From an uncultured Clostridia bacterium (GTDB lineage: Bacteria > Bacillota > Clostridia > TANB77 > CAG-508): a stretch of 59,489 bases of DNA. Position 1 is the stretch's first letter; every line of letters starts with the position of its first letter. The stretch is from contig CAQZSK010000008.1 in assembly GCA_948934525.1 (NCBI GenBank), forward strand, positions 1-59,489, read 5' to 3'. The notes below the pieces were generated by a model, which did not search any database, was not told where the DNA came from, and was given only the letters and a program-made list of their open reading frames with translations. This document shows positions 8,623 to 16,707 of this stretch, one piece after another. Position numbers and translations under genes: made by a program.

Positions 8623-8733
8623 AAATGTCGTATAAGGGACGTTAAGTTAGCTGTGTGAAATGAAATGAACTACAGATAACTTATGCGATGAAACGTATAG
8701 TTTGTGCGACATGTGTCCCCAAGTGCGACATTT
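8623..8733. repeat. MITE-like repeat, copy A (111 bp)
   Basis: The ends are AAATGTCGTATAAGGGAC and its imperfect inverted copy GTCCCCAAGTGCGACATTT. Most of the length matches the reverse complement of 53292-53403, and both ends match 52558-52629. There is no coding capacity. It fills the gap between the ZIP gene and the exporter operon. Confidence 0.7.
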
Positions 8734-8736
8734 CTT

Positions 8737-9921
8737 TTAGGCAATTTTTCTCTTCTTCCTAGCTATCAAATTTGTCACAATTACAAATCCAATAGAAAAT
8801 AGAAGAACTACTCCCATATTTATCATAATTGGTTTCAATGTCTCTAGATTAAATTCTTCCATCGTCTTTACTATTTCATTGGATTGAATATACCAATAAC
8901 TTGGAAGAATATGTGCTATTTTTAGTACTGTATCTGGCAACCACTCTACTGGTACAAAAGCACCACATAAAAAGCTAGACCCCAAAGCAATTACATTCAC
9001 AATTCCACTCATTGCATTTTTGTTATTAACGATATTTCCTACTAAAACTGCGATTGTTAAGGCACATAAAGTAAATACAAAAGAATTCACAATATATATA
9101 AGTCCTTGCATACTAAACATCACATTTCCTACTACAAAGAAACTAATCAATACATAAAATAGCCATAAAACTAGTACAAATAGCCCATTGCTTAATAACA
9201 ATATTCTGTTATGTTTTTGATACTTCATGCTACTAACAATTGTTCTTTTTCTAATTTTCTCCTCATGAAAACTAGATAAAATTAAACAAATCACTAAGAT
9301 AGCTCCTGCTAGTAATGTATAATTCGCAAAATTATAGTAAAAAGTTGCTTTTTCTAGTCCTGTTGTATCTAACTTTGAAGTCATTTCAATTTCTGTTTGT
9401 TTGGATATAGTTTGGTTTATCTTTTCTATTATTTCCTTTTCTAGTTTTTCATCTGCCAAAGTCTTGTTATCTGTTTGCTTTGCTAACTCTTCTACATAGA
9501 TATTTTGTACTTTCACATATCTAGCTAACAACATCTCAGCATAACTTGCCTGATAATCTCCTGTTGATTTAATTTGAATTTCTGGCTTTTCTCCTTTTAA
9601 TACATCTTGTCTATAGTTTTGTGGAATATATATTACATAATTAACATCTCGATAAAACAAAGCATCATTAATTGCATCTTCATTATCCTTTACAGCTATG
9701 ATTTCGCAATTTTCCTCTAAATACTTCGTTAAATTTTGAGTAATACCAATATTTGCATCTTGATTGACAATTAAGATATCTGGTTTTGTTGCTTCAAAAT
9801 TCATTTGTGTATCACTTGTTGTCATATTTACTCCTGCAAAAATGAGCAATATCACTGTATTTAGAATAACACTAAATTTGCATTTATTAAGTACCTTTAA
9901 AAAAGTTTTAAATACTGTCAT
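8737..9921 (-). CDS. ABC-2 type exporter permease
   Basis: A membrane subunit of 394 aa. One N-terminal helix (about 17-33) is followed by an extracytoplasmic domain of about 160 residues, then five or six helices (about 198-385), including GAILVICLILSSFHEEKIRKRT and GSSFLCGAFVPVEWLP typical of the YhgE/LinY-like ABC-2 class. It is the last gene of the tetR-ATPase-permease-permease operon, 20 bp after the sister permease. The two permeases probably form a heterodimer with the ATPase to export a drug or peptide. Confidence 0.85.
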   Translation of the reverse strand: MTVFKTFLKVLNKCKFSVILNTVILLIFAGVNMTTSDTQMNFEATKPDILIVNQDANIGITQNLTKYLEENCEIIAVKDNEDAINDALFYRDVNYVIYIPQNYRQDVLKGEKPEIQIKSTGDYQASYAEMLLARYVKVQNIYVEELAKQTDNKTLADEKLEKEIIEKINQTISKQTEIEMTSKLDTTGLEKATFYYNFANYTLLAGAILVICLILSSFHEEKIRKRTIVSSMKYQKHNRILLLSNGLFVLVLWLFYVLISFFVVGNVMFSMQGLIYIVNSFVFTLCALTIAVLVGNIVNNKNAMSGIVNVIALGSSFLCGAFVPVEWLPDTVLKIAHILPSYWYIQSNEIVKTMEEFNLETLKPIMINMGVVLLFSIGFVIVTNLIARKKRKIA

Positions 9922-9941
9922 TGTTTCTCCTTCCTTCTATA

Positions 9942-11126
9942 TTATAGTGCTTCATATTTTTGTTTTCTTAATCCATTGATAGAAAGTATTATCATAACTC
10001 CACTAAAAATCAATAAACTCACTATATTTAAGAAACATCTATCTAATGTATCATAATAGTACAAAGCATAAAATCCATCTGTTATCATACTAGCAGGATT
10101 GATTAGATTAACAATAGGTACATTCTTATCAACCATGTACTTCATGGTAATTCCCATCATTCCTGACAAGAAACACCCTAGCATAGTCACTGCTATTAAA
10201 ATTCCAATTTTGGCATTTTCATTTGCTTTTATCAGTGTAGCAACTGCAATTCCTAAACTTAGTCCTGCCAAGCTTCCTGTTAGAGATAGTAGAATAATCA
10301 TTGGTAAGTTTGTTCCATAGTCTACCTTTAGTACCAATATGGTATAAGCAAATAAAATAGCTAAACCAATTAGTTGTGTTAAATAACTTGCCATTAGGCT
10401 AGAGAAAATAATTCTTCCTTTACTGGTTGGTGTAATAGATGTTCTTTTTCCTATATTCCCCATATTAGCTAAATTGTGATTAACCGCTACCATTCCTAAT
10501 ACTCCACAATATAAACAAGTCATAGCAATTAAAGTGTAAAACTCAATCATGGTGTAACTTAAATTACTATTAGAAATATTTTTGAACTCTACTTGATTAT
10601 CTTCTAACATTTTCATTACATCTTCATAAATATTCTCCATGTTAGGCATATTGTAAATTCCTTCTGGATAGCCTTGCATAGATTCTTGTACTCGTTTTTC
10701 CACAATGTCACTTATCATTTCTGTATTTTGCATGATTTCTTCTGTCACATATTTTAAAATAGTTTCATTAATTCCATTAGATTTAATAACTACTTTTGGC
10801 TCTTCCTTTAGTAAAACTAGATATCCTGTTATTTCGTCATTTTCTAATAACTCTTTTGCTTTTTCTTCTGTTACATATTGTGTTTTGAAAAGCCTATCCT
10901 CATTTTCTTCATCACTTAAAGTCTCAAAGGATTGCTTCACAATCTCGTTTTCTTCTTTTTCTACAATAGCAATAGAAATAATATCTAACTTTTCACTATT
11001 TTCAATGTTCGAAAATGCCATATTGAAGAAAGTCCCTAATATAATCGGAAAAGCAAAAGTCCAAAAGATTAGCATTTTATCTCGAAAAAGAGTTTTAAAA
11101 GCATATTTAAAATTATGGTAAAACAT
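9942..11126 (-). CDS. ABC-2 type exporter permease
   Basis: Also 394 aa with the same layout as its downstream neighbour: an N-terminal helix (about 18-35), an extracytoplasmic domain (about 36-195) and C-terminal helices including LSLTGSLAGLSLGIAVATLI and GCFLSGMMGITMKYMV. Its start overlaps the ATPase stop at 11126. Equal length and architecture indicate that the two permeases arose by duplication and now act as a pair. Confidence 0.85.
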   Translation of the reverse strand: MFYHNFKYAFKTLFRDKMLIFWTFAFPIILGTFFNMAFSNIENSEKLDIISIAIVEKEENEIVKQSFETLSDEENEDRLFKTQYVTEEKAKELLENDEITGYLVLLKEEPKVVIKSNGINETILKYVTEEIMQNTEMISDIVEKRVQESMQGYPEGIYNMPNMENIYEDVMKMLEDNQVEFKNISNSNLSYTMIEFYTLIAMTCLYCGVLGMVAVNHNLANMGNIGKRTSITPTSKGRIIFSSLMASYLTQLIGLAILFAYTILVLKVDYGTNLPMIILLSLTGSLAGLSLGIAVATLIKANENAKIGILIAVTMLGCFLSGMMGITMKYMVDKNVPIVNLINPASMITDGFYALYYYDTLDRCFLNIVSLLIFSGVMIILSINGLRKQKYEAL

Positions 11127-12064
11127 TAATCTCTAAGCTCCTTTCCAGTTAACTCTAAGAACACATCATTTAAAGTTGGTCTTTCTGAATAGATTTTACT
11201 ATATCCTAGGTTTTCTTTCTTTAAGAATTCAATTAAATTACCTAAATTATTTTCGCCTTTATTATATGTAACTACTAAGGTATTTCCTGTATAATTTATC
11301 TCTTCTATATGTTCTATCTTCTTTATTTTCTCTAACATACTATCTTCTAGTTGTTCTATTTCTACTGTTACTTTTTCCTCAATTTTAGCAAGTTCTTTTA
11401 ATTCATCTGAAGTTCCTTGTGCTAAGATTTTTCCTTTATCTAAAATGATAATTCTATCACAAAGAATTTCTACTTCTTCCATATAGTGAGTAGTGTAAAC
11501 AATTGTCGCCCCATTGTCTCTTAGTTTTTTAATTCCATCTAATATATTATTTCTACTTTGTGGATCTACTGCAACAGTTGGTTCATCTAAGAAGATAAGC
11601 TTTGGTTTATGAGCAATTCCACAAGCAATATTTAATCTTCTTAAAAGACCTCCTGATAATTGTTTTGGATAAAACTTTTTAAACTCTTCTAGCCCCACTA
11701 ATTCAATAGCTTCTTCAATATATTGCTTTCTTACCTTTTTATCTTTGATATATAGCCCACAAAAATAGTCAATATTTTCGTAAACAGTTAATTCTTCAAA
11801 CACAGCAACTTCTTGGAAAATAACACCTAGTTCTTTTTTGATATCATAAGCATTTGGTGTCATTTCCTTTCCAAATATTTGAATACTTCCTTTACTAAAT
11901 TTTAGTAAGGATAAAATGCAATTAATGGTAGTAGATTTTCCACTTCCATTAGGGCCAAGTAGTCCTAATATTTCTCCCTCTCTTACTTCAAAAGACAAGT
12001 CATCAATTGCTTTTAAAGTTTTGTATTCTTTTGTTAAATTCTTCACTTCAATTACATGATTCAT
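11126..12064 (-). CDS. ABC exporter ATP-binding protein
   Basis: A DrrA/CcmA-type ATPase of 312 aa. Walker A is GPNGSGKST (about 38-46), the Q-loop is VIFQE, the signature is QLSGGLLRRLNIA, Walker B is LIFLDEPT, and the switch histidine is in YTTHYMEE. A C-terminal domain of about 80 residues is typical of exporters of this class. Its start overlaps the TetR stop (12061-12064, ATGA), so it is translationally coupled to its likely regulator. Confidence 0.92.
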   Translation of the reverse strand: MNHVIEVKNLTKEYKTLKAIDDLSFEVREGEILGLLGPNGSGKSTTINCILSLLKFSKGSIQIFGKEMTPNAYDIKKELGVIFQEVAVFEELTVYENIDYFCGLYIKDKKVRKQYIEEAIELVGLEEFKKFYPKQLSGGLLRRLNIACGIAHKPKLIFLDEPTVAVDPQSRNNILDGIKKLRDNGATIVYTTHYMEEVEILCDRIIILDKGKILAQGTSDELKELAKIEEKVTVEIEQLEDSMLEKIKKIEHIEEINYTGNTLVVTYNKGENNLGNLIEFLKKENLGYSKIYSERPTLNDVFLELTGKELRD

Positions 12065-12642
12065 TTTTCTTGTTCTCCTTTATTTTCAAATTTATATCCT
12101 ATTGCCATTTGCCTTACTGTGTTTTCCAACATTTCTTCGATTTCTTTGTTAGAAAGTTGTATCGTTTTTGTTGCAACCAAGCAAGCTATACCATGTGTAA
12201 ATATCCATACTTTAACATGAAACTTCTTTTGCTCCTCATATGGTAATCCTGTTAATTGTTGTCCTGCTTTAATGACTTCATCTCCTGCTGAGTTTGACAT
12301 GATAAAGTTTTGGGCATCTAGTTTGGTTGGGTTCATAAACATTATTTTAAAGAATTGTGGGAAGTCTTTTGCAAACTTAATATAGGACAATCCCATTTCT
12401 TTATAGTATTTTTCTTTCCCTTTTCCACTTGTCATGTAGCCATTATAAGTTTCTATTATCTTTTCAAGCACAACCTTTTTTAGTTCTTCTATGTTTTCAA
12501 AATGATTGAAAATCGGATGTACAGAAGCATTTAATTTCTTGGCTATCTTTCTAGTATTTATTCCTTCTATCCCTTCTTCTTTTACAATTTCATAAGCTAC
12601 TTGCACCACTTCTTCTTTACTATATTTCATTGCTTTTGGCAT
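12061..12642 (-). CDS. TetR family transcriptional regulator
   Basis: A protein of 193 aa with an N-terminal helix-turn-helix (EEVVQVAYEIVKEEGIEGINTRKIAKKLNASVHPIFNHFENIEELKK, about 9-55) and a ligand-binding C-terminal domain ending in a TetR_C/WHG-like segment. It is the first gene of the exporter operon and probably represses it until the exporter's substrate binds. The upstream region (12643-12840) contains the likely promoter but no unambiguous palindrome. Confidence 0.9.
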   Translation of the reverse strand: MPKAMKYSKEEVVQVAYEIVKEEGIEGINTRKIAKKLNASVHPIFNHFENIEELKKVVLEKIIETYNGYMTSGKGKEKYYKEMGLSYIKFAKDFPQFFKIMFMNPTKLDAQNFIMSNSAGDEVIKAGQQLTGLPYEEQKKFHVKVWIFTHGIACLVATKTIQLSNKEIEEMLENTVRQMAIGYKFENKGEQEK

Positions 12643-12768
12643 ATTCTCACCTCTTTTTCTATATTTTGGGTGTTAATATCATTTTCAAAATAACATCTGT
12701 TAGGTAACGATTGTTATTATATATTTACTATGTTTTTTTGTCAATATTCATCATAAAAATAATTTAAG

Positions 12769-12808
12769 AGTATAATAAATGCACCTGTATCTTTTTTACA
12801 AGTGCATT
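12769..12808 (-). terminator. Rho-independent terminator of the Fic gene
   Basis: A 12-bp stem with one mismatch (12778-12789 with 12797-12808) is followed on the minus strand by TTTATTATA, about 30 bp after the Fic stop codon. Confidence 0.75.
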
Positions 12809-12839
12809 GCCTTTGAACTTATAGCATTATTAAAAATTT

Positions 12840-13814
12840 CTAATTTAATATTTTCCACCTTCCGTTTTTAGTAGCACCTTCTCTTGCAATAATCCCTTTT
12901 TCTTTTAGTGTTTTTATATTATATGATATGCCATCTCTTGTTATATCAAGAACTTTAGCCATTTCAACTTGTGTAATATTCGGATTTTGTTTCATTAAAT
13001 CAAGTATTTTTTCTTGTGTAGTTTTTTGTGTAGTTTCTTGTGTAGTTTCTAAAATCATCCCATCAATAGCTTCATCAATGATTTCAAGCATAAACTCAAT
13101 AAATTCATTTGAATTTCCTGCATTATTGCAGTTCTGAATTGCAGTGTAATAACCTTCTTGGTGCTTTTTTATTATACTTTCTATAGGAATGTACTTAAAT
13201 AAATCTTTCCAATGAGCAAGTATTGCTGTTTGCCAAATTCTTGCTGTTCTTCCATTTCCATCTGAAAAAGGGTGTATAAATACAAATTCATAATGAAAAA
13301 TAGAAGATAGTATTAAAGAATTTACTATTTCTCTTGCTTTATTCATCCACTCAAACAAATCCTCCATAAGAACAGGAACCATTGTATGAGGTGGACATGT
13401 AAATATGCATACATCCCCATCATAAACACCCTCACCATGATTTCTAAATCTCCCACTATCTTCTTCAATAGCAAATGTTAAAGTTCCCTGTATTTTTTTT
13501 AAGTCTTCTATTGAATATGGATTAACACTGTCAATTTTTTCATAAGCCTTATAAGCATTTTTAACCTCTTGAATATCTCTTTGCTCTCCGACTACGTTTT
13601 TTCCATTGATTACAGCTTCAACTTGAAATAATGATAATTGATTATTCTCAATAGCTAAAGAAGAATGAATTGATTTAATTCTTGTTTTTCTTCTTAGCTC
13701 TGGATATCTATTTAATTTTTCAAAATAATTAGCCTCTCCTATTTTTTCCATTATTTTTGCTACTAAATTTAGCATTTTATCAGTAATTTTGTATGGTGGG
13801 TAATTTGCTTTCAT
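12840..13814 (-). CDS. Fic/DOC family protein with C-terminal helix-turn-helix
   Basis: A probable protein AMP-transferase of 324 aa. The active-site motif HPFSDGNGRTAR (HPFxDGNGRxxR) is complete at about residues 189-200. The N-terminal Fic_N region carries SSLAIENN, matching the inhibitory (S/T)xxxE(G/N) helix, so the enzyme should be self-inhibited (class II). A short TTQ-ETTQ-KTTQ repeat links to a C-terminal winged helix (ITQVEMAKVLDITRDGISYNIKTL) that may bind DNA. I place the start at 13814, behind GGAGG, and not at the ATG 24 bp upstream, which has no ribosome binding site. Targets are unknown. Confidence 0.88.
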   Translation of the reverse strand: MKANYPPYKITDKMLNLVAKIMEKIGEANYFEKLNRYPELRRKTRIKSIHSSLAIENNQLSLFQVEAVINGKNVVGEQRDIQEVKNAYKAYEKIDSVNPYSIEDLKKIQGTLTFAIEEDSGRFRNHGEGVYDGDVCIFTCPPHTMVPVLMEDLFEWMNKAREIVNSLILSSIFHYEFVFIHPFSDGNGRTARIWQTAILAHWKDLFKYIPIESIIKKHQEGYYTAIQNCNNAGNSNEFIEFMLEIIDEAIDGMILETTQETTQKTTQEKILDLMKQNPNITQVEMAKVLDITRDGISYNIKTLKEKGIIAREGATKNGRWKILN

Positions 13815-13990
13815 TTCAAACCTCCAATTTTGCTTCATTTGAATTTGACCTTATCTACCTCTCCATTTCTATATAAAATTCTTATACTTTCTACTAAAAT
13901 ATACCATTTTCATTTTTTCTTGTCAACTGTGACAATGTCAATTTTAGTTGAAAATTGCACTTACTTTGTTAATTGACGAATAAAAATAAC

Positions 13991-14050
13991 TTGACTTACA
14001 TATAATGTCATTGTACAATATTAAGTATATAATAGCGTACAATATATTGT
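13991..14050 (+). promoter_or_regulatory. promoter and operator of the toxin-antitoxin pair
   Basis: TTGACT (13991-13996), 17 bp and TACAAT (14014-14019) form the promoter. ACAATATT overlaps the -10, and the perfect palindrome ACAATATATTGT (14039-14050) lies just before the ribosome binding site. Related half-sites at both places suit conditional autorepression by a Phd-type antitoxin. Confidence 0.65.
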
Positions 14051-14067
14051 GAAAGAAGGTGGAATAT

Positions 14068-14337
14068 ATGCAAGCAATTAGTGTTAGTGAAGCAAGACAA
14101 AATTTCAAAAAATATTGTGATGATGTAGTAGAAAATAATGATGTTATTATTGTAAGTCGTAATGGTAATGGAAAAGAAAATATGGTATGGATAGACCTAG
14201 CAGCCTATAATGAACTACAAAGAGCAAAAGAAAATTTAGAATATATTATGAAACTTGATGAAAGCTATAAACAACTAGATAAAGGAAAAGTTGTTGTTAA
14301 AACATTAGAAGAATTGGAGGCAATGGAAGATGAATAG
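14068..14337 (+). CDS. Phd/YefM family antitoxin
   Basis: An antitoxin of 89 aa. The N-terminal DNA-binding part is ISVSEARQNFKKYCDDVVENNDVIIVSRNGNGKENMVWID, followed by an acidic, extended C-terminus (LEELEAMEDE) that wraps the toxin. The start is ATG at 14068 with AAGGTGG upstream; an in-frame GTG at 14059 lies inside that ribosome binding site and is unlikely. It overlaps the toxin gene by 8 bp. This is one of few plus-strand units in the region. Confidence 0.9.
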   Translation: MQAISVSEARQNFKKYCDDVVENNDVIIVSRNGNGKENMVWIDLAAYNELQRAKENLEYIMKLDESYKQLDKGKVVVKTLEELEAMEDE

Positions 14338-14590
14338 TATCTTTACCGAGAAGGCTTGGGCTGAATACTTAGCTTGGCAAAATGAAGATAAAAAAACGCT
14401 TAAAAAAATAAATTCATTGTTTGCAGATATAAGACGAAATGGAATAGATAGTAGACTAGGAAAAGTAGAAGTTTTAAAAGGTCGCAAAGGTTATAGTAAA
14501 AGAATAGATGATAAAAATAGACTGATTTATAATTTTAACGAAAATGGTGATGTAGAAATTACATCTTGTAAAGGTCACTATAAAGTTTGA
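14330..14590 (+). CDS. YoeB/Txe family mRNA interferase toxin
   Basis: A RelE-fold toxin of 86 aa. It has the family's N-terminal FTEKAWAEYLAWQ, the basic GRKGYSKRIDDKNRLIYNF segment and the C-terminal SCKGHYKV with the catalytic His-Tyr pair. It would cleave mRNA on the ribosome when freed from the upstream antitoxin. The GGAGG ribosome binding site lies inside the antitoxin gene. Confidence 0.92.
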   Translation: MNSIFTEKAWAEYLAWQNEDKKTLKKINSLFADIRRNGIDSRLGKVEVLKGRKGYSKRIDDKNRLIYNFNENGDVEITSCKGHYKV

Positions 14591-14630
14591 GAGTACAAAA
14601 TTTATCAACTTTGTACTCTCTCATTATTTA
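14589..14630 (+). terminator. terminator between convergent toxin and methyltransferase genes
   Basis: An 11-bp perfect stem (14589-14599 with 14610-14620) is followed by a T-rich stretch TCATTATTTATTC on the plus strand. Confidence 0.7.
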
Positions 14631-15233
14631 TTCAAATACTTTTTGAATAATATAATTTGTCCATATTACTCCACTTGACCTTTTCGTACTTCCTACTGTT
14701 TCAAAATAATCTACTATTTTTGTCTTTGTTCCCATATTTTTTAATATACTTTCTAATTCTTCTCTTGTTAAAAAATTATAATATTTTCCCTCTTTTATTT
14801 CGTAACCTTCACCCTTTTTAAAACAAGTATAAATAATTCCATTTGGCTTTAAGGCATTTATCATTTTTTCTAATATTTTTGGTAGTTCTTCCTTTGTTAC
14901 ATGTAATATAGAAGAACAAGCCCAAATACCATCATAAATATTTTCCTCATTTAATTCCTCAAACTTCATACATTTCACATCTTGCCCAATATACTCACTA
15001 GCTAATTTGCATAATTCTTTAGAACCATCTATTGCTTCCACTTTATAGCCATTTTCTAAAAAATATTTACTATCTCTACCTGAACCACAACCAAAATCTA
15101 GTATCAAAGCACCTTTAGAAATTCTACTTAAAAATCTGTTATAGTTTTCTTGGAAATCTCCTTTTATCGTATTTTCAAAATATGATTTAGCATTACTATT
15201 ATAATACTCTAAGGTATTGTATTCTTTTTCCAT
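14628..15233 (-). CDS. class I SAM-dependent methyltransferase
   Basis: A TehB/UbiE-like methyltransferase of 201 aa. Motif I is ILDFGCGSGRDSKYFLENG (about 43-61), the acidic end of beta-2 is VEAIDGS, and motif IV is YDGIWACSSILHV, followed by a FKKGEGYEIKEGKYYNFLTREELE insertion. There is no operon partner; it converges with the toxin gene. The substrate is unknown. Confidence 0.85.
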   Translation of the reverse strand: MEKEYNTLEYYNSNAKSYFENTIKGDFQENYNRFLSRISKGALILDFGCGSGRDSKYFLENGYKVEAIDGSKELCKLASEYIGQDVKCMKFEELNEENIYDGIWACSSILHVTKEELPKILEKMINALKPNGIIYTCFKKGEGYEIKEGKYYNFLTREELESILKNMGTKTKIVDYFETVGSTKRSSGVIWTNYIIQKVFE

Positions 15234-15289
15234 CTCATTTCTCCTTGTTATGCTCTAATACTACCACAAAGTTTCCCATAATTCAATCA

Positions 15290-16531
15290 TTACTTTTTCT
15301 TTCTTTTAAAAACAACAACTGTTAATACAATCAATACACTTCCTAATATAATTACAATAATAGGACTAATCTTTCCTTTTTCAGTATCCTTTTGATTTTG
15401 ACTTCGTTCTTCTTTCATCTCATCAATTTGAAATGCCTGCTCCACTTTTTGTATCTGCTCTTTTTGTTCCTCTTCATACTGTTTTTGCTCTTCCTCATTT
15501 CTTTTATACACTTGTATTTGATATTTCTTTTTACTAAAACCATTTGCAGCAGTTACCACAACTGTTACTGTGTTATTTCCTTCTTTTAAATTTTTATCTC
15601 CACTAATTTGCACAGTCGCTTTCTCATTTTCAGGAACAGCAAATACATTTAAATCATTAATTCCCTTTGCGACTTCTGCTGCATAATTGGTCTCATTCGG
15701 TTCAAATGGAGGACTTAATAAAACATTCTCAATTGCTAATATTTCTAAGTTAGTGTTTGCTAATGCTAGATTAGCCGTTCTTGTTACTTGTATCGTATAA
15801 ATTTTTTTCTCCTTTTTGTCCTCTGATGTTACTTGAATTTTTATGGTATTTAAACCTTCTTTTAATTTTGTATTCCCTGTAATTTCAACACTCGCCTCAG
15901 GATTACTAGTAACAGCTAGCACTTCTATTTCTTTTACTTCATTGGTTACTGTTAAATAATACTCTGTAATATTCTTGTCAAAAGCAGGTGTCATCCCTTC
16001 TCTATCTAATCTTAGAACTTCTAAATTTGCATTTCCTTTTTGTTCATTATCTCCTTTTTCTTCCTCTTCTTGCTGTTGAAAAATAGTTTCCTCTTTTCCT
16101 ATTTGAACCTGTTTTTCTTGAAAATCCACTTTTAACTTTTGACCAACTGAATTATAGAAATCTCCCTCTATGCTAAAAGTAGATAACCCATTTTCTTTTG
16201 CTTTAAACCTAAATTTTACAAGTTCACCTTGTTTTGCACTTCTTCCGCCATTTGTGTCATACCATACAAAAAGAATACGATTTTTCTCTACATTAGTATT
16301 GTCCATTTTAGAAAGATAGTCCCATTTATCCTCATCAAAATAGAGGAAGAAATTACAGGCAGCTGTTGTTACATCTTTTAAATTAACTGTAATTTCTACT
16401 TCTTCTCCTTTTTCTACCACATTTTGATTACTTTCTAAATAAACTGTTCCTGTTTCAGCTGCATAACTCATTGTTCCCATTACAATTATTATCAATATAC
16501 TTATTAACAAACTAATTATTTTCCTTTTCAA
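15290..16531 (-). CDS. membrane-anchored surface protein with cohesin domain and two cadherin-like domains
   Basis: A protein of 413 aa. The signal peptide (about 1-25, ending SYAAE) is followed by a cohesin-like domain (about 26-145: VEKGEEVEITVNLKDVTTAACNFFLYFDED and the downstream GELVKFRFKAKENG strand). Two cadherin-like beta-sandwich repeats follow (about 170-255 and 260-345: LEVLRLDREGMTPAFD... and LEILAIENVLLSPPFE...), each ending YTIQV/YQIQV. After a Glu/Gln-rich linker comes a C-terminal transmembrane helix with a KRKKK tail. Cohesins bind dockerins, and the next gene upstream encodes a dockerin protein. I infer that this protein is the membrane receptor for that enzyme. Confidence 0.8.
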   Translation of the reverse strand: MKRKIISLLISILIIIVMGTMSYAAETGTVYLESNQNVVEKGEEVEITVNLKDVTTAACNFFLYFDEDKWDYLSKMDNTNVEKNRILFVWYDTNGGRSAKQGELVKFRFKAKENGLSTFSIEGDFYNSVGQKLKVDFQEKQVQIGKEETIFQQQEEEEKGDNEQKGNANLEVLRLDREGMTPAFDKNITEYYLTVTNEVKEIEVLAVTSNPEASVEITGNTKLKEGLNTIKIQVTSEDKKEKKIYTIQVTRTANLALANTNLEILAIENVLLSPPFEPNETNYAAEVAKGINDLNVFAVPENEKATVQISGDKNLKEGNNTVTVVVTAANGFSKKKYQIQVYKRNEEEQKQYEEEQKEQIQKVEQAFQIDEMKEERSQNQKDTEKGKISPIIVIILGSVLIVLTVVVFKRKKK

Positions 16532-16544
16532 TATTTTCTCCTTT

Positions 16545-16686
16545 TTTAGTAATGATAAGTAGAATTAAAGCGTAGTCTGCGCAAGGCGAGCTTGCGAGCG
16601 CCTGTTGCTTTCTTCTATAAGTTTATATTTTTATTAAGAAGAAAGCGACCGTAAAGACAAGCATTATTCTACTTATCATTACTAAA
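16545..16686. repeat. structured intergenic element 1 with 21-bp perfect inverted arms
   Basis: The arms 16545-16565 and 16666-16686 are perfect inverse complements. Inside are a GCGCAAG-GCGA-GCTTGCG hairpin with GAGCTTGCGA, and a second stem (GCTTTCTTCT with AGAAGAAAGC). The arms differ from those of the element at 29798-29959, but the architecture and the GAGCTTGCGA box are shared. Confidence 0.65.
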
Positions 16687-16707
16687 CAATATAATATAAA
16701 AACAATT

